From an uncultured Corynebacterium sp. (GTDB taxonomy: Bacteria > Actinomycetota > Actinomycetes > Mycobacteriales > Mycobacteriaceae): DNA of 45,067 nt. Each line of letters begins with the position of its first letter. Within the stretch, counting starts at the first letter, position 1. The translations under genes and the position numbers were made by a program. The stretch covers positions 1 through 45,067 of the forward strand of contig NZ_CAMIBP010000021.1 of NCBI RefSeq assembly GCF_946223165.1. Reading direction: 5' to 3'. The notes under the pieces were generated by a model. It made no database searches. It saw only the letters and a list, made by a program, of their open reading frames with translations, and was not told the DNA's origin. Of this stretch, positions 1-7,972 are shown piece after piece.

Positions 1-29
1 TTGCCGCCGGTCTTGACGATCGCGTACAT
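1..29 (-). CDS. rplU: 50S ribosomal protein L21, N-terminal fragment
   Basis: Only the first nine codons and part of a tenth lie in the window; they read MYAIVKTGG on the minus strand, the classic N-terminus of bacterial L21, a 23S rRNA-binding protein of the large subunit. The gene runs off the left edge, where rpmA (L27) and obg normally follow. It sits downstream of rne in the same direction, as in other corynebacteria. The identification rests on this short but characteristic start and on gene order. Confidence 0.85.
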
Positions 30-58
30 AGAGGGTTACCCCTTATCTAAACTCGGCA

Positions 59-84
59 CAGGACCCACGAGGTGTTGGGCCCTG
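59..84 (-). promoter_or_regulatory. Hairpin in the rplU leader
   Basis: A 9-bp stem (59-67 with 76-84, one G-U pair on the transcribed strand) encloses an 8-nt loop, about 30 nt upstream of the rplU start codon. It has no U-run, so it does not look like a terminator. A consensus TTGACA hexamer lies further upstream on the minus strand (189-194) but no convincing -10 follows it. The hairpin could be part of a ribosomal-protein leader; this is inference. Confidence 0.35.
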
Positions 85-231
85 AATGGACAATTACTTC
101 TATTGCGTCTAGGCCCCGCGCGCATCAGCCGCTCACCATCGTGTGACGAGCAGCTATCGTGTCGCGCGTATGTAGCCTAAACAGCGACTGTCAAAGACTA
201 CCCCGACGCGGGCCGAAAGTACAAACCGCGC

Positions 232-3200
232 CTATCGCACGCTGCGCCGCGCGGCGCGGCGACGTCCACGCCCGGCCGGCTGCACCTTCTCAGCGGAAGC
301 CGCTGGAACCTCAATCGTCTCATCCGTCACGGCGTCCTGCGCCGATGGAGTCGTAGTTCGCACACTACGCCGCGTGGCGCGCTTGCGCGTGCGACGCGCG
401 GGAGTCGACTCATCAGAATTCTCCTGCTGCTCCGCGGGCGCGGTGTCCGCCACGGTCCGGCGCACGGCGCGGCGACGCCCGCGACCGGAGGCCTTTCGGG
501 TCACGGCCGCTGCCTGCGGGGCATCGTCTTGCCGGTCCGTGTTGTCCGCCTCGGCCTTGCCCTCGGAGTCAGCAGGCTGGTCGAAGTCCTCGCGGCGCGG
601 GGCATGATCGGAACGGGAGTTGCCGCGCGTGCGGCGCTTGCGACGCGGGGATGCCTCGAACTCGGCGAGGGCCTCCTCGTAGGTCTGGCGCGGCTCCTCG
701 GAGTGCGCCGACTCGAGTTTCTCCGCCTGCGGAGTCTCGTTCTCGTGCTTGTCTGCGCGACGTGCGCGGCGGCGGCCACGACCCCGGCGCGGTTCCGACT
801 CGGCGTCGCGATCCGGAACGTAGGAGGTGAACTCCTCCACGTCGTCGCTCTCCGCAGCATTATCGGCCGCGGCGTAGGCGATGGCCTCGATATCCGAGGT
901 GGAGGCCTCCGGCACGGACTGTGCCGCGCGGCCGCGGGAGCTGCCGCGCGAGCCGCGGCGACGGCGGCCGCGGCGCTCCTTCTCGCCGTTGTCCTGCTCA
1001 TTCTCATCAGACACGCCCAGGACGGAGTCGGCCAGCTTCTCGTAGTTCGGCTTCGCGCGCTTCGGCGCGGCATCGGCGGCGTGGCTCTCGTCCTCGTGAC
1101 GGTGCATGGCCACGGCGGCAGGGTGCTCGGTCGCACGGGAGCGGCGCTGGCGGCGGCCCTTCGCGGGGGTCTGCTCCTCCTCGTGGGCCTCGTCCACCGG
1201 GTACTCGTGGATGATGAGGCCGCGGCCGTGGCAAGCCTCGCATTCCGTCGCGAAGGTCTCAATGAGGCCGGTGCCCAGACGTTTACGGGTCATCTGGACC
1301 AGGCCCAGCGAGGTCACCTCAGAGACCTGATGGCGCGTGCGATCGCGGCCCAGCGCCTCCTTAAGACGGCGCAGGACCAGGTCCTGGTTCTCCGGCAGGA
1401 CCATGTCGATGAAGTCGACGACGATCATGCCGCCCAAATCGCGCAGGCGCATCTGACGAACGATCTCCTCGGCGGCCTCCAGGTTGTTGCGCGTGACGGT
1501 CTCCTCGAGGTTGCCGCCGGAACCGGTGAACTTTCCGGTGTTGACGTCAATGACGGTCATTGCCTCGGTGCGGTCGATGACCAGCGTGCCGCCGGACGGC
1601 AGCCATACCTTGCGCGAGAGGGCCTTGTGCAGCTGCTCATCAATGCGGAAGGCCTCGAAGGCGTCCTGCCCGCCGTGCTCCTCGCGGTCGTAGCGGACCA
1701 CGCGGTCCTCCAGATCCGGCGCCACCGACTGAATGTAGTGATCGACGGTGTGGAACGAACGCTTACCGTCCACGATGAGCTGGCTGAAGTCCTCGTTAAA
1801 CAGATCGCGAACGACCTTGACTAGGAGATCCGGCTCCTCGTAGAGGGTCACCGGCTTCGCACCCTTGGAGCGCTTCTCCGCCTCGGCGCGGTCGTTGATG
1901 TCCTCCCACAGGTTGTGCAGGCGGTGGACATCGCGGGCGATGGCTTCCTCAGAGACGTTCTCCGCAGCGGTGCGAATGATGGCGCCGCCCTGCCCCGGCA
2001 CGACGCGCTCGAGGATCTCCTTGAGGCGCTTGCGCTCCGGGACGGGGAGCTTGCGGGAAATACCCGCACTGCGACCGCCCGGCACGTACACGAGGTAGCG
2101 GCCGGCCAGCGAGATCTGCGTGGTCAGGCGCGCGCCCTTGTGGCCGATAGGATCCTTAGCCACCTGAACCAGCACCTGATCGCCCGACTTGAGGGCGTGC
2201 TCGATCCGGCGGGAGCGCCCGCCCAGGCCGGCCTGGCGCCAATCCACCTCGCCGGCGTAGAGCACGCCGTTGCGCCCCTGTCCGATATCGATGAACGCGG
2301 CCTCCATGGACGGCAGGACGTTTTGGACGCGGCCCAGGTAGATGTTACCAATCATGGACGCCTGGGACTCGCTGGTCACGAAGTGCTCGACGAGGAGGTC
2401 GTCCTCAAGCACGCCGACCTGCGTCACGGTGCCGTGACCGTCGCGGCGGGCCTTCTCGCGCACGACCATGGTGCGTTCCACGGACTCGCGGCGGGCGAGG
2501 AACTCCGCCTGGCTCACGATGTGCTTGCGCTCGCGGCCCTTCTCGCGCAGCTCCTGCCGGCGGCGGCGCTGCGCCTCGATGCGGGTCGAGCCATGGATGG
2601 CCTTGGGCTCGTCAATCTGCTCCGGCTCGTCCGTCCCCACCTCGGCACGGCTCGAACGGCGACGCGACGGCTTCGATGCGGGGGTCTTGCGCGTGGTCGG
2701 GGCGAGGAAGATCGGCGCGAACTCGTAGGAGTCGTGATCCTCATCGTCCGGGATGGGCGCGATCATGGGCAGATCGTCGTCCTCATCAAAGTCGTCGCCG
2801 GCCTCGACGAGCGCCTCGTGCAGCTGCTCGACGTCGATGGTGCCCGTGTCTCCGTAGTCGGCCGCAGTGTCCGCAGTATCCGAAGCGTCGCCTCCCTCGA
2901 CGATCTCATGGCTGAGCTCGGCGTCGACCTTATCCACGATCTGCGAGATCTCATTGTCGACGTTCTTGCGCACGCGGTCGCGCAGCTTCATCGTGGCGTC
3001 ATCGTCGCCAGCCTCGGCGGGCTCGCTTGCCGATGCCGCTCGCGCGGAGGTGCGCTTGACAGCGCGGCGCTTGCCGCGGCGGGGTGCCGGGGTGTCCTCG
3101 TCCGACTCCTCGACAGCGGCCACGACGAGTTCGGCGTCGACCTTCTCCTCGATCTGGGAGATCTCATTATCGACGTTCTTGCGCACGCGCTGGCGCAGCT

Positions 3201-3723
3201 TATCGTCGCTCTCGGCGTCCTCTGCGGGAGCGGGTTCTTCGGCGACCGGCTCGACGGCTTTCTTCCTGGCCTTCTTTGCCGCCTTCTTTGCCGCCTTCTC
3301 CGGCGCCGCGGCGTCGGCTTGCTCCGCGCCGCCGACCAGCGCGTCGAGCACCGAGACCTGCTCGTCCGCGGTGAGAACCGACTGCGCCGACTTGGTCACC
3401 CCCTGCTCTGCAAGGAAGGCAACGAGTTCCTTGGAGGCCACGCCCAGCTGCTTAGCGAAGGCATGGACGCGGACCTTGGGCTCAAGCTGGGAGCGATCAA
3501 TGTGGGCAGCCAAGGCAGCGGCGGCGCTCAGCGGCGTGGCCGTAGGCTGGGGTGCGGCCTTCCGCGTGGCCTTCGTGGTTGTCGACTTCTTCGTCGCCTT
3601 TGTGGCGACCTTCTTCACGGTCTTCCGTGCGGCCTTTGTCGTAGTCTTCTTCTTGGTCTCCTGGGCCGATGCGGCCTGTTCCTCGCGGGCGGGGGTCTCG
3701 ATTCCCGTATTGTCTGCAGCCAC
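232..3723 (-). CDS. rne: Ribonuclease E/G (Rne/Rng family) with IF2-N-like N-terminal domain
   Basis: Endoribonuclease of 1163 aa that would process rRNA precursors and start mRNA decay. The catalytic core is in the middle: an S1 domain near residues 450-540 (IGNIYLGRV), the DNase I-like metal site with VIDVNTGKF near 730 and VVDFIDM near 768, and the Zn-link CEACHGRG near 826. The N-terminal 430 residues are Ala/Lys/acid-rich and hold an IF2_N-like segment (about 82-128, KVRVHAFAKQLG) and a duplicated 26-residue block (174-199 and 245-270, both with RVRKNVDNEISQI). The C-terminus is an Arg-rich low-complexity tail, probably RNA-binding. Start is GTG with a weak AGG ahead. It lies upstream of rplU in the same orientation. 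The family is certain; N-terminal domain functions are inferred. Confidence 0.96.
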   Translation of the reverse strand: MAADNTGIETPAREEQAASAQETKKKTTTKAARKTVKKVATKATKKSTTTKATRKAAPQPTATPLSAAAALAAHIDRSQLEPKVRVHAFAKQLGVASKELVAFLAEQGVTKSAQSVLTADEQVSVLDALVGGAEQADAAAPEKAAKKAAKKARKKAVEPVAEEPAPAEDAESDDKLRQRVRKNVDNEISQIEEKVDAELVVAAVEESDEDTPAPRRGKRRAVKRTSARAASASEPAEAGDDDATMKLRDRVRKNVDNEISQIVDKVDAELSHEIVEGGDASDTADTAADYGDTGTIDVEQLHEALVEAGDDFDEDDDLPMIAPIPDDEDHDSYEFAPIFLAPTTRKTPASKPSRRRSSRAEVGTDEPEQIDEPKAIHGSTRIEAQRRRRQELREKGRERKHIVSQAEFLARRESVERTMVVREKARRDGHGTVTQVGVLEDDLLVEHFVTSESQASMIGNIYLGRVQNVLPSMEAAFIDIGQGRNGVLYAGEVDWRQAGLGGRSRRIEHALKSGDQVLVQVAKDPIGHKGARLTTQISLAGRYLVYVPGGRSAGISRKLPVPERKRLKEILERVVPGQGGAIIRTAAENVSEEAIARDVHRLHNLWEDINDRAEAEKRSKGAKPVTLYEEPDLLVKVVRDLFNEDFSQLIVDGKRSFHTVDHYIQSVAPDLEDRVVRYDREEHGGQDAFEAFRIDEQLHKALSRKVWLPSGGTLVIDRTEAMTVIDVNTGKFTGSGGNLEETVTRNNLEAAEEIVRQMRLRDLGGMIVVDFIDMVLPENQDLVLRRLKEALGRDRTRHQVSEVTSLGLVQMTRKRLGTGLIETFATECEACHGRGLIIHEYPVDEAHEEEQTPAKGRRQRRSRATEHPAAVAMHRHEDESHAADAAPKRAKPNYEKLADSVLGVSDENEQDNGEKERRGRRRRGSRGSSRGRAAQSVPEASTSDIEAIAYAAADNAAESDDVEEFTSYVPDRDAESEPRRGRGRRRARRADKHENETPQAEKLESAHSEEPRQTYEEALAEFEASPRRKRRTRGNSRSDHAPRREDFDQPADSEGKAEADNTDRQDDAPQAAAVTRKASGRGRRRAVRRTVADTAPAEQQENSDESTPARRTRKRATRRSVRTTTPSAQDAVTDETIEVPAASAEKVQPAGRGRRRAARRSVR

Positions 3724-4381
3724 GTGCTACACCTATGTCCTTTGCGTTGTCGCGAGGCGCTCTACTTCCCGGGCGCAGACGCGCGTATGCGCGTTGCCGC
3801 CGCGCAGGAAGGGCGCCGCAAGTCTTTATAAAAATCCATCTATGAACTTGTCGTGTCGCCGGGCTCACCTCGGAAATCCTCAGGGCACGTCGGTTGCAGC
3901 GACTTTTTCATTGTTGCACAGAATTGGCTTGCGGCGCTGCGGCGCCATGTGCGGGCGGCGCTTGTATCACACGCGACGGGCCCCGCGGAATGGAATGCCC
4001 CGGGGCGCGAGGAGGGGAAGGGGTCACGTAGTCACCGACGAGTTACGGGAGTCCGCGATCGATCCACTCAGTGGCGTCGGGCACATAGCCAAAAGCGCAG
4101 TGGCGGAGGCCGCCATAGGGGCTACTGCGCGCAGGTCAGCGCTGGCATCAGAACCGGGAATAGTAACCGAAGTTATTATCATCTCCTCGCCCACAACCCG
4201 AAGAGTTACCTTAGGTTAAGGTCTACGTAAACCGGGTGGCGAAAAGCATAATTTAGACCTCTAGGTAAGTTATTTGCGTCACACCACAGATTATGCACAC
4301 AGTTCGCCATAAAACACCCCTTACCTGGAATTTTCATTGCGACCCCCACAAAGGGCGCCCCCACGGGGGTATTTACAGCAC
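3724..4381. other. Long gene-free region between ndk and rne
   Basis: About 650 bases with no convincing gene. On the minus strand a TATAAA hexamer (3825-3830) could be the -10 of rne, giving a 5' leader of roughly 100 nt. The half nearest ndk is AT-richer and holds iron-box-like pieces: TTAGGTTA at 4211-4218 matches a DtxR half-site and lies inside the palindrome ACCTTA-GGT-TAAGGT (4208-4222). A second ACCT-CT-AGGT palindrome lies near 4257-4266. Short open frames here lack a good start signal or recognisable protein similarity. Confidence 0.5.
3825..3830 (-). promoter_or_regulatory. Candidate -10 element for rne
   Basis: TATAAA on the minus strand, about 95-100 nt before the rne GTG codon, is the best TANNNT match in this GC-rich stretch. 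No strong -35 is seen, which is common in corynebacterial promoters. If used it leaves a long leader that could serve RNase E autocontrol; that role is inference. Confidence 0.35.
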
Positions 4382-4409
4382 AAAAAAGCCCGGGCCGAAG
4401 CCCGGGCTT
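4382..4409 (-). terminator. Rho-independent terminator of ndk
   Basis: A perfect 10-bp stem (4386-4395 with 4400-4409), CGAA tetraloop, and a run of six U on the minus strand (4387 down to 4382). It lies about 28 bp past the ndk stop codon. Confidence 0.92.
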
Positions 4410-4436
4410 GAGCACGCTAACGCCGTGCGCTGCGGT

Positions 4437-4847
4437 TTAAAGGTTCGGGAACCAGATGCCAATCTCGCGCTCAGCAGACTCCGGGGAGTCTGAGCCGTGG
4501 ACAACATTCTCGCCCACAGTCAGAGCGAAATCACCGCGGATGGTGCCCGGGGTGGCCTTGGAGACCGGGTCGGTGCCGCCAGCCAGCTGACGCCATGCCT
4601 CGATGGCGCGCTCACCCTCAACAACGCCGGCAACCAGCGGAGCGGAGGTAATAAACTCGACCAGCTCGCCGAAGAACGGCTTGTCAGCATGCTCGGCGTA
4701 GTGCTTCTCAGCGGTCTCACGGTCAGCGACGCGCAGATCCATGGCGACGAGCTTGAGACCCTTGCGCTCGATACGGGCAATGATGTCACCGATGTGGCCG
4801 TTCTTAACGCCGTCCGGCTTAATAAGGATGAGTGTACGTTCAGTCAT
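4437..4847 (-). CDS. ndk: Nucleoside diphosphate kinase
   Basis: Transfers the gamma-phosphate of ATP to nucleoside diphosphates through a phospho-histidine intermediate. The 136-aa protein starts TERTLILIKPDGV, has the catalytic-loop motif NVVHGSD with the active histidine, and has the expected family length. The start at 4847 is preferred over an in-frame ATG at 4856 because it gives the usual N-terminus. No Shine-Dalgarno precedes it; TAGTAC lies about 12 nt upstream, so a leaderless or very short-leader transcript is possible. A strong terminator follows. Confidence 0.97.
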   Translation of the reverse strand: MTERTLILIKPDGVKNGHIGDIIARIERKGLKLVAMDLRVADRETAEKHYAEHADKPFFGELVEFITSAPLVAGVVEGERAIEAWRQLAGGTDPVSKATPGTIRGDFALTVGENVVHGSDSPESAEREIGIWFPNL

Positions 4848-4895
4848 GGGGGACATAGTACTAAACGCGACCGCACCCGGCGCGCTATAGCCGCT

Positions 4896-5204
4896 TTAAG
4901 TGAGCTGTTGCACGATAGCCGCGGCGTCATCCTCACTCGCATCACGGAACCACAGCCTCACCTGCTTGACCGCCGTACCAAACTGGCCCTGAGCAAGCAG
5001 AACCTTGAGCTCCTCCCGCTGCCACTCCGCCAGGGACGCAACGTCGACCGGGGCCTTCTGGGCCCGACCCCGCAGGCCCAATGTGAGGAAGATCGCGGCT
5101 GCCACCATGGCCACCAAAGAAAGCCACGGGCCACCCGTCCAGACGCGACCAACGATGGCCACAACACAGAGGAGAGCCGACAGAGTGAGATAGAGAGCGC
5201 GCAT
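4896..5204 (-). CDS. Small two-span membrane protein of unknown function
   Basis: A 102-aa protein with two predicted membrane segments close to its N-terminus (about residues 1-20 and 25-45) and a charged cytoplasmic tail that contains REELKVLLAQGQ and VRLWFRDASEDDAAAI. It lies 48 bp upstream of ndk in the same direction, as small membrane proteins often do near ndk and folC in corynebacteria, so co-transcription is possible. The start at 5204 was chosen because it puts the hydrophobic segment at the N-terminus; an upstream in-frame start would add unrelated residues. Function is not recognised. Confidence 0.7.
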   Translation of the reverse strand: MRALYLTLSALLCVVAIVGRVWTGGPWLSLVAMVAAAIFLTLGLRGRAQKAPVDVASLAEWQREELKVLLAQGQFGTAVKQVRLWFRDASEDDAAAIVQQLT

Positions 5205-5302
5205 GCAGTTGAGGTTACATGTCCCAGACTCCGCGCGCTGCGCCGACCACACGCAGGCCTACAACCAGCAGTTTCCCCGCATCACACCCCCTTGGGGGTA
5301 GG

Positions 5303-5321
5303 TAAGGTTATCTTTACTTTA
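5303..5321 (+). promoter_or_regulatory. DtxR-type iron box upstream of the HtaA gene
   Basis: The 19-mer TAAGGTTATCTTTACTTTA matches 15 of 19 positions of the DtxR consensus TWAGGTTAGSCTAACCTWA. It overlaps the likely -35 region of a promoter whose -10 would be TATTTT at 5335-5340. A weaker overlapping match starts with TTAGGT at 5323. It predicts repression by iron-loaded DtxR and expression when iron is scarce. Site assignment is by consensus match only. Confidence 0.7.
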
Positions 5322-5410
5322 GTTAGGTGTGCTTTATTTTCAACAATGACGTCAGAGGCGCATCGCGCCGATCCACCCGTCCGTAACTCATAACAAGGAG
5401 TGCACCACCT

Positions 5411-7477
5411 GTGGCATCTCGCCTCATCTCTCGTTTGACCTCCCGCACGGCACTCGCCGCGCTCACCACCGCGTCCCTGCTGCCGCTGGCCGCGCCGGCC
5501 TCGGCGGCGCCAGCCACGGGCCACCTCACGTGGGGCATCCGCTCAAGCTTCACCAACTACACCGGCGGCGCCACCTACGTGGGCGACGGCGCCCGCACCA
5601 CGAAGCAGGGCTTTGAATTCGAGCTCACCGACGTCACGTATGACCCCGCCACCAAGCGCACCGAGGCGCAGTTCAACGGCACGGTCATCTACCGCAAGTA
5701 CTGCAAGGACAACTCCAAGCCCCTGACCAGCACGTGCGATCTGGACCTCCACTTCGACGATCCCAAGGTCGTCCTCGCTCCGGAGGGCTCCTACCTCGAG
5801 GCCCGGGTGAAGTCCAACCAGTACCAGAAGGGCGAAGTCTACGCCCCGGCTACCCCAGTCAAGGTGGCCACCCTCAACCCCGGTTCTGCCACCTTCTCCA
5901 ACCAGGACGGCCGCATCTCCTGGTCCAGCATTGCGGCCTCCCTGACCTCGGAGGGCAACACGATGTTCTCCGGCTTCTACTCCGTCGGCTCGGGCCTCGA
6001 TCCTGTGTCGCTGAGCTATGAGGGCCAGGGCGGCACCACGAGCGAGGAAGCGGCCCGCAGCCTCTCCCCCGCAACGTGGGACTCGCATGCCGCGTTCGAC
6101 GACGGCGTGCACACGCTCTTTGATGCCAACCCCGGTGTTCTCGTCGCCTTGCCAGCTGGCAAGGGCTTCGCGCTGCTCGACGATGACCTGCACGAGCTCG
6201 CCACCCTCCCGGCCGATACGGGCTCCCGCGGGCTCGTCGCCTACGATGCGCCAGCGCGCACCCTCTACTACGTGGAGGACTCCGACCGCACACAGCTCAA
6301 GGCCGTTGAAGTCACGGGCAATGCCTTCGGCACGCCGAAGACCGTCTTTACGGCGTCCCACGACATCTACGCGTTGGGGTATCACCCGCGCACCCACGTC
6401 GTCGCAGCCATCGTCCCGTCCGACGCCATTGCGCTCACCGCGACGCTGGTGTCCGGAACAAACGGTGCATTCACCGAGGCGCCGCTGCCCGATGCCGCCC
6501 AGCTCTTCCCCACCACCCCGCTCGCCGAGGGCGCCGGTTTTGTGTGGGCCAACTCCTTCGCCCCGAAGAACCAGGCGGAACTGCTGCCCATGAGCGACGG
6601 CACCTTCGTCTACCACGGCTCGGTGGAACCGACCTTTGCAGGCGATACCACCTCGACCAAGGGCCTGCTGTACTCGATCAAGCCGGATGCCACCGAGGTC
6701 TCCGACCGCGCCCGCGCCATGGCCGGGTCGCGTCTGCCAGAAAAGAACATGTACCTCGACAACCTGACCGGCACGGGTAACCAGCTCTACCGCTTTAACA
6801 ACCTCACCCGCGCCGAGGCGGCGCTCGCGCAGGTGTTAACCTACTCCTCGGAGACTCGCGACGTCGTCCCCGCCGGGGCTCCCGAGGCCGGTGTCCTGCC
6901 GGGCTGGGCTGCCATGGGGTTCGAGGCCGACGGCACCCCGATCCAGCAGAACGGCGTCACCGGCGATCTCAACTGGCTCACGCCGGGTGGATTCACGGTC
7001 ACCGACACCTTCACGCTGCCCAACGGCCGCGAGACGTCGAACGTGTCCAATAACTCGTTCCTCGTGCGCGCCGACGGCACCATCTTCGTGCCCACGCTCG
7101 ACGAATCCCGCGGCGACCATGTCGAGTACTACGTCCTGCGTCGTATCGATCCGCCCAAGCAGCAGCCCGCACCGGAGCAGCCCCAAGAAAACGTCTATGC
7201 CAAGCCCTCTGCTGAGCCGAAAGGCAACCAGAAGAGCGATCAGCAGTCCGACCACAAGGACGAGCAGAAGGCTGAGCAGAAAACGGACGGCACAGCGCCG
7301 CAGGCTCAGCCGGCCGCCCCGCAGGCACCGATCCAGCAGGACCCGGCGCGGAGAGGATCCTCCATTTCGACGCAGTGGAACGGGATCACGGCTACCTGGC
7401 TATTGCCCATCCTGGGGCTCCTCGCAGCGCTCCTCGGCGGTGGGCTGACCGCCGCCTGGATGCACCTCATGCGCTAA
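5411..7477 (+). CDS. Membrane-anchored HtaA-domain protein with propeller-like region (predicted haem uptake)
   Basis: A 688-aa surface protein. Residues 1-33 form a signal peptide (cleavage near ASA-AP). Residues 37-205 resemble an HtaA haem-binding domain (GHLTWGIRSSF start), with an insertion carrying two cysteines (98 and 109) just before LDLHFDDPKVV. Residues about 210-585 have repeated short beta motifs typical of a propeller-like fold, with no family recognised. A Gln/Lys/Pro-rich stalk (about 585-655) leads to one membrane span (about 663-683) and a two-residue cytoplasmic end; no LPxTG motif is seen. Start is GTG with AAGGAG at 5395-5400. A DtxR-like box lies 90 bp upstream. No hmuTUV genes adjoin it. 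Role in haem binding is inferred from the domain and the box. Confidence 0.82.
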   Translation: MASRLISRLTSRTALAALTTASLLPLAAPASAAPATGHLTWGIRSSFTNYTGGATYVGDGARTTKQGFEFELTDVTYDPATKRTEAQFNGTVIYRKYCKDNSKPLTSTCDLDLHFDDPKVVLAPEGSYLEARVKSNQYQKGEVYAPATPVKVATLNPGSATFSNQDGRISWSSIAASLTSEGNTMFSGFYSVGSGLDPVSLSYEGQGGTTSEEAARSLSPATWDSHAAFDDGVHTLFDANPGVLVALPAGKGFALLDDDLHELATLPADTGSRGLVAYDAPARTLYYVEDSDRTQLKAVEVTGNAFGTPKTVFTASHDIYALGYHPRTHVVAAIVPSDAIALTATLVSGTNGAFTEAPLPDAAQLFPTTPLAEGAGFVWANSFAPKNQAELLPMSDGTFVYHGSVEPTFAGDTTSTKGLLYSIKPDATEVSDRARAMAGSRLPEKNMYLDNLTGTGNQLYRFNNLTRAEAALAQVLTYSSETRDVVPAGAPEAGVLPGWAAMGFEADGTPIQQNGVTGDLNWLTPGGFTVTDTFTLPNGRETSNVSNNSFLVRADGTIFVPTLDESRGDHVEYYVLRRIDPPKQQPAPEQPQENVYAKPSAEPKGNQKSDQQSDHKDEQKAEQKTDGTAPQAQPAAPQAPIQQDPARRGSSISTQWNGITATWLLPILGLLAALLGGGLTAAWMHLMR

Positions 7478-7484
7478 CAGACGC

Positions 7485-7518
7485 AGGACTAGCGGCCCCG
7501 CAGCTGGCTGCTAGTCCT
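7485..7518. terminator. Bidirectional terminator between HtaA gene and DUF4233 gene
   Basis: A 9-bp inverted repeat (7485-7493 AGGACTAGC with 7510-7518) sits between convergent genes and overlaps the stop codon of the DUF4233 gene. No long U-run follows on either side. Confidence 0.5.
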
Positions 7519-7972
7519 TCGTCAGGTGCTGGGTCGTGAGGTAGCCGCGCCGCATGCGCTCCACGATGATCGATCGCAGGTACAGGGCCAACAGCCACAC
7601 GAGGCCGAAGATGACCATGATGACCGTCACCGACCAGTGCACCCACAGGCCCAGCACGCCGCCGATGACCTGCACGGCCAGGATGGCCGTGAGCACCCAG
7701 GGCTTGCGCATAAACGCAAACATGGCGACGTGGACGGCGATGAGGATGCCCACGAACGTGATGTTAAACGTGGTCCACAGGGAGCCCTCGTACAGCATGC
7801 GCAGCATCGGCACGGCGAGCACCAGGGTGATGAGCTCCATGGTCAGGCCGTTGGCCGTCACCATTCCATTGAATTGCTTGAGCGGATCCTTGGCGGGCGC
7901 CTCGCCCATGCCCAGCGGGCTGATGTCATCAGGCTGCGGCGCCGCGGCACCGCGCGTGGTGTCATCGGTCAT
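7511..7972 (-). CDS. DUF4233 membrane protein
   Basis: A 153-aa protein with about four membrane spans after a hydrophilic N-terminus of roughly 40 residues (spans near 45-62, 70-87, 93-110, 115-133) and a basic tail containing RSIIVERMRRGYLTTQHL. Its ATG overlaps the folC stop (ATGA), and the folC-DUF4233-ndk order is typical for actinobacteria, where members of this family lie directly after folC. The overlap implies translational coupling with folC. Molecular function is unknown. Confidence 0.88.
   Translation of the reverse strand: MTDDTTRGAAAPQPDDISPLGMGEAPAKDPLKQFNGMVTANGLTMELITLVLAVPMLRMLYEGSLWTTFNITFVGILIAVHVAMFAFMRKPWVLTAILAVQVIGGVLGLWVHWSVTVIMVIFGLVWLLALYLRSIIVERMRRGYLTTQHLTKD

Noticed and set aside
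1915..3831. Long open frame of 638 codons on the plus strand opposite rne
   Set aside because: Low-complexity Leu/Arg/Gly-rich product caused by high-GC codon bias of rne; no domain and no start signal.
4024..4182. Possible 52-codon minus-strand gene behind an iron-box-like half-site
   Set aside because: ATG directly abuts a GAGGAG with no spacing, no family match, and the plus strand is equally open; kept only as part of the gene-free region.
4320..4375. 6C-type small RNA
   Set aside because: The C-runs here are only five long and the two-hairpin layout of the actinobacterial 6C motif is not present.
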